From NCBI RefSeq assembly GCF_040958095.1, contig NC_091185.1, positions 15,899,926 to 15,963,925 of the forward strand: a stretch of DNA of 64,000 nucleotides, in the 5' to 3' direction. Both the position numbers and the translations under genes were made by a program. Each line of letters opens with the position of its first letter. Position 1 is the stretch's first letter. The notes under the pieces are model-generated. The model was not told the origin of the DNA. It made no database searches and saw only the letters and a program-made list of their open reading frames with translations. Below are positions 61,118 to 64,000 of the stretch, one piece after another. The stretch is from Procambarus clarkii (taxonomy: Eukaryota > Arthropoda > Malacostraca > Decapoda > Cambaridae).

Positions 61118-61490
61118 TTTCTTTAGTCATTCCTTGTAATTCATGCCTTTCGTTTTTAGTTCAGTGACATGCATGTTTGTGGATGGTCTTCAACTTCATT
61201 TTCTGTTCAACGGGACAATGACCCCATGCTGATGCTGCATATTCTAGAAATGGTCTGATGTATGTGGTAAACAACGTCCAGAAACATTGCATACGCAGAT
61301 GATAACCACTTCATGTGGGACTCGGTAGGCAGGTTTGACATATCATCCCAAGGGTATTTATCTCTGTTTCCCAGGAAGGTTTTCAATCCTGTTAAATAAT
61401 TTGTGTCTGGGTTGTGTTGGTATGATCAAGCCTTGCACTTGTAGAGTTGAACTCTTGTAGCCACTTATCGGCTCATTGCCCTTTCAATTT
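61118..61490 (-). pseudogene. Degenerate CR1-like LINE fragment
   Basis: On the minus strand the order EYAASAWG-like, then a KLKTIHKHACH-like region, and upstream LDHTNTTQTQ; heavily frameshifted. Recognised by nucleotide similarity to 24120-24500 (catgctgatgctgcatattc, tgtatgtggtaaacaa). Confidence 0.6.
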
Positions 61491-62335
61491 GCAAAGTGCA
61501 TTGATGTTTCCCTTTGAGAGTTTCTAAGTAGTGTTTTCTTAAACTTTGATTTAAAGTATTTCGGGAAACTTTTAAAGCTGTTTTCCTTAGAATACCCAAA
61601 ATACCGAGCTGGAAGTTGCCGTACCTTCCTGGAAGACTACCGTAAGCAAGGCACCACTGGCAGGTAAACACTTGAGACATCTTCCCAGTATGTGCTCCCA
61701 ACTTACTTTCCAGTGTGGTACTCCTTGTTGTGTTCGAGGTAACTGTGTCCACCCGTTCTGACTCTCCTGGGACTGCGTTGTCTGATGGGCTGTAAGATGG
61801 TCGTGGGTGGTGCCAAGCGTCTGATTGTCCCGGAGATGGCATTGGCTGATGGTCTTAATGGCGCCTGAGATTGGTGCGAATCGCCATAAACTGACCAGAT
61901 TTCTCAGGTTTCAGAAATACCAACTGAGAAGTGCGTTTAGCTGGGAAAATGCATCCTCCCAAAGAGTAAATCTGTTCAGTGTCATTAAAAGCGCATTTAT
62001 TTCCGGCTGAAACTATAAATAAGTCTTGTGTGTATCGTTAGCTGTAAGTGGTGGTGGTCCCAATAAACACGCGTTGTTACCCCAGTGGACACAATATCCA
62101 CGAGTAACGACCACTGGAGCGTTGGTAAAACGATTAAATAACGAGCGTTTGTTGGTCCGATCATTCGCCTAGTGCCAACTAATACCTTCAAGTATGTGTA
62201 GGGTTTGTGGGCCGACAAACGCTGGCTTTTTGTCACCTTCTTACTTTTTTTTGTTTTATTTTTTTTTTGTTTGTTTAAATTAGGGTTGTTTGATATGCAG
62301 AGTTGAAGGCTGGCGTGGCTCTCCCTCACTCCGTC
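61491..62335. other. No recognisable gene
   Basis: Mixed sequence; open frames of about 110-125 codons lack recognisable motifs. Confidence 0.4.
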
Positions 62336-62348
62336 TGCTGCGTAGTTG

Positions 62349-62413
62349 TGGTTGAGCTCACTTTCTTGTAGTTGAGCTCACTTTCTTGTAGTTGAGCTCA
62401 CTTTCTTGTAGTT
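62349..62413. repeat. 20-bp tandem repeat, three units
   Basis: gttgagctcactttcttgta three times, with a partial fourth. Confidence 0.95.
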
Positions 62414-62489
62414 ATAAGAATTGCGCTACAGCTACTTTGCATGAGTGTGGTTGCAAGTCGAACAACAGCTGAGCTGAGCCACACCCAAA

Positions 62490-62670
62490 GGTATACACCG
62501 GTGTATGTATACTGAGAGGTGTACCCTCCCCACTTCTCGTCTCGGTGTATATACACTGTGAGTTAACTTTTGTCATGGGGGTATGTTCAGGACGAGAGTA
62601 TACTTACTGCTTGGTCATTAAGCTCTTATGGTGGCCTTAATAATCCTTCAGAGGCTGATAGGCCTTAATG
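62490..62670 (+). repeat. Dispersed repeat R, copy 3
   Basis: tatacaccggtgtatgtata, cggtgtatatacactgtgag, ttggtcattaagct and ccttcagaggctgata. The palindromic gtgtatatacac core also occurs at 63967. Confidence 0.6.
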
Positions 62671-63159
62671 TCAACAACAAACCAAGCTCCTCTTTTGTTT
62701 CCACAGGTAAATTTTTGTTCTGTAGATCCTGATTGTATTTGAATAATACTGTTGAATGTTGTGTATGTCTTTGCTACCTCCACTTTTAGCTCACTCATCT
62801 TCCTCATCACTCTTTAACTCATTATACTCATGTCTTATCTTAGTCAGTAATTTTATACCTATCGTTTTGTCCAAACTTATGTTAAACACATAGTTTTTGT
62901 CATAGTTTAGCTTAGTGTTTTTGGGCATTATACACTATTGATACGGTAATTATAGTGTTCGGTGCAGTGTTATTGGTCCCTATAATATGCTTACACAATC
63001 ATCATATTATTCCAATCCCTAGCTATCATAATTTCCAGACTGGGCTCCTAAAGCTGAACTTCAGACTTGGTCTCCAGACCTGGCCTCCAGACCTGGCCTC
63101 CAGACCTCATCTCCAAACTTACCCTTCAGATCTGGCCTCCAAACCTCCAAGAAAGCAGC

Positions 63160-63298
63160 AATTTGGAAGTGCCAGACTTTTGGAAAGGGTGTCGGGAGCC
63201 AGCAATAGAAAAACCCTGTCCCCCAAAAATGCTGGATTTATAGCGAAAAACTTTAAGAAGTTGTTAAGACCTTCAGAAGAGGACCCAGGGAGCAATTG
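63160..63298 (+). CDS. Uncharacterised C-terminal-like open frame
   Basis: The end of a 114-codon frame (FGSARLLERVSGASNRKTLS, KNFKKLLRPSEEDPGSN, TGA at 63297) followed 35 bases later by an AATAAA. The upstream part is a short tandem repeat (cagacctggcctc). It could be a last exon, a retrogene end or chance; no family recognised. Confidence 0.2.
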
Positions 63299-63439
63299 AG
63301 AACTTTGTGGAATCTGGAATACTTGGATTAAAATAAACTTGAATGAGAAATCACTCGAAATGAAATAATTGAATGCATATAATATTCATAGAAGGTTTTG
63401 TTTTCTGTCTATGTATTAGAATTATTGGTTGAGAGACAT

Positions 63440-63720
63440 ATTGGCTCCAGCCATACTGTGCTGTCGGTACCCTATTGGGCATCCTTCTTTGTGGGTATTG
63501 CGTAGATGTTTGGTCATCCCTTTTTGAGGCTATTGTGTAGATGTTTGAGGATCCCTCCTTGTGGCTATTGTGTAGATTTTTGGCCATCCATATTTGTAGC
63601 TAATGGGTATAATCTACGCAATAGCTTACGAGTCACTGTAGAATTTTATGCATCCTTCTCCTTGTAGATATTGTGCAAATGCTTGAGAATCCCTTCTTGC
63701 TATTTTCCAAATAGCTGAGG
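63440..63720. repeat. Degenerate 36-38-bp repeat
   Basis: Four to six diverged units around gtggctattgtgtagatgtt and tgg(t/c)catcc, with one inverted piece near 63610. Confidence 0.7.
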
Positions 63721-64000
63721 ACTCCTGGATATGAAATCTTCAAGTATTTGTTCATGAAATGTTAATGCAACTAATTGCAATATAAAATTATTCAGTGTCC
63801 AGATAAAGCCCAATTCTGTGTGAAATTAAAATTTTCCGTTCCTGAAAATGACCCACGAAAACTTTCATTCAGATGTAGAACACAATATTCACGAATCTGT
63901 AATATTTGGCATGTCAGACAACCTTACAAGATAACACACTATGATAGCGCGGACAATCACTGTCAATGTGTATATACACAATCGTCGAGTGATTGTCCAT

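Overview
The window is eukaryotic, repeat-dominated DNA. It has spliced exons with consensus splice sites, long (AT)n, (AC)n, (CT)n and (TATG)n runs, degraded non-LTR retrotransposons (LINEs), tRNA-derived SINEs and short arrays of the arthropod telomere motif TTAGG. Together these suggest an arthropod, most likely a decapod crustacean such as a crayfish. This is inference; no sequence search was possible. There is no rRNA gene, CRISPR array or bacterial operon.

The first 26 kb are built around a large inverted duplication. The left arm (1180-6605) is the near-identical reverse complement of 16420-22155. It is fused at 1179/1180 to a segment (1-1179) that is an exact direct repeat of 24637-25815. 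The arms carry one small cellular gene. On the minus strand (16148-20018) it has four candidate exons: a short start exon, a zinc-ribbon exon resembling UPF0547/C16orf87 proteins, a Q/V-rich exon with QKVPQV repeats, and an acidic last exon. The plus-strand copy (3313-6599) has only the first three; the duplication breaks just after the third. Both arms also hold a 30-bp minisatellite, a 16-bp minisatellite, (AT)n runs and LINE debris. The 9.8-kb spacer holds nested LINE fragments, tandem arrays, a TTAGG-containing inverted-repeat element and GA-rich DNA.

From 28 to 42 kb the main features are two copies, in opposite orientation, of one long LINE of the I/Jockey type. Copy 1 (29030-34571, +) is near full length. 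It has a 14-bp target-site duplication, an ORF1 with three zinc knuckles, and an ORF2 with endonuclease, reverse transcriptase and RNase H. Copy 2 (37678-41582, -) is 5' truncated and frameshifted. Both have the same in-frame TGA between endonuclease and reverse transcriptase. Copy 1 sits inside an older, degenerate minus-strand LINE.

From 42 to 64 kb there are two more TTAGG-containing elements embedded in (AT)n, fold-back elements, several tRNA-derived SINEs, satellites with 20-bp and 30-bp periods, many (AC/GT)n runs joined to one LINE family's 3' end, and scattered LINE coding fragments. I found no convincing host gene there. The most interesting points are the inverted duplication with its truncated gene copy, the shared TGA in the two LINEs, and the TTAGG-bearing TIR element.
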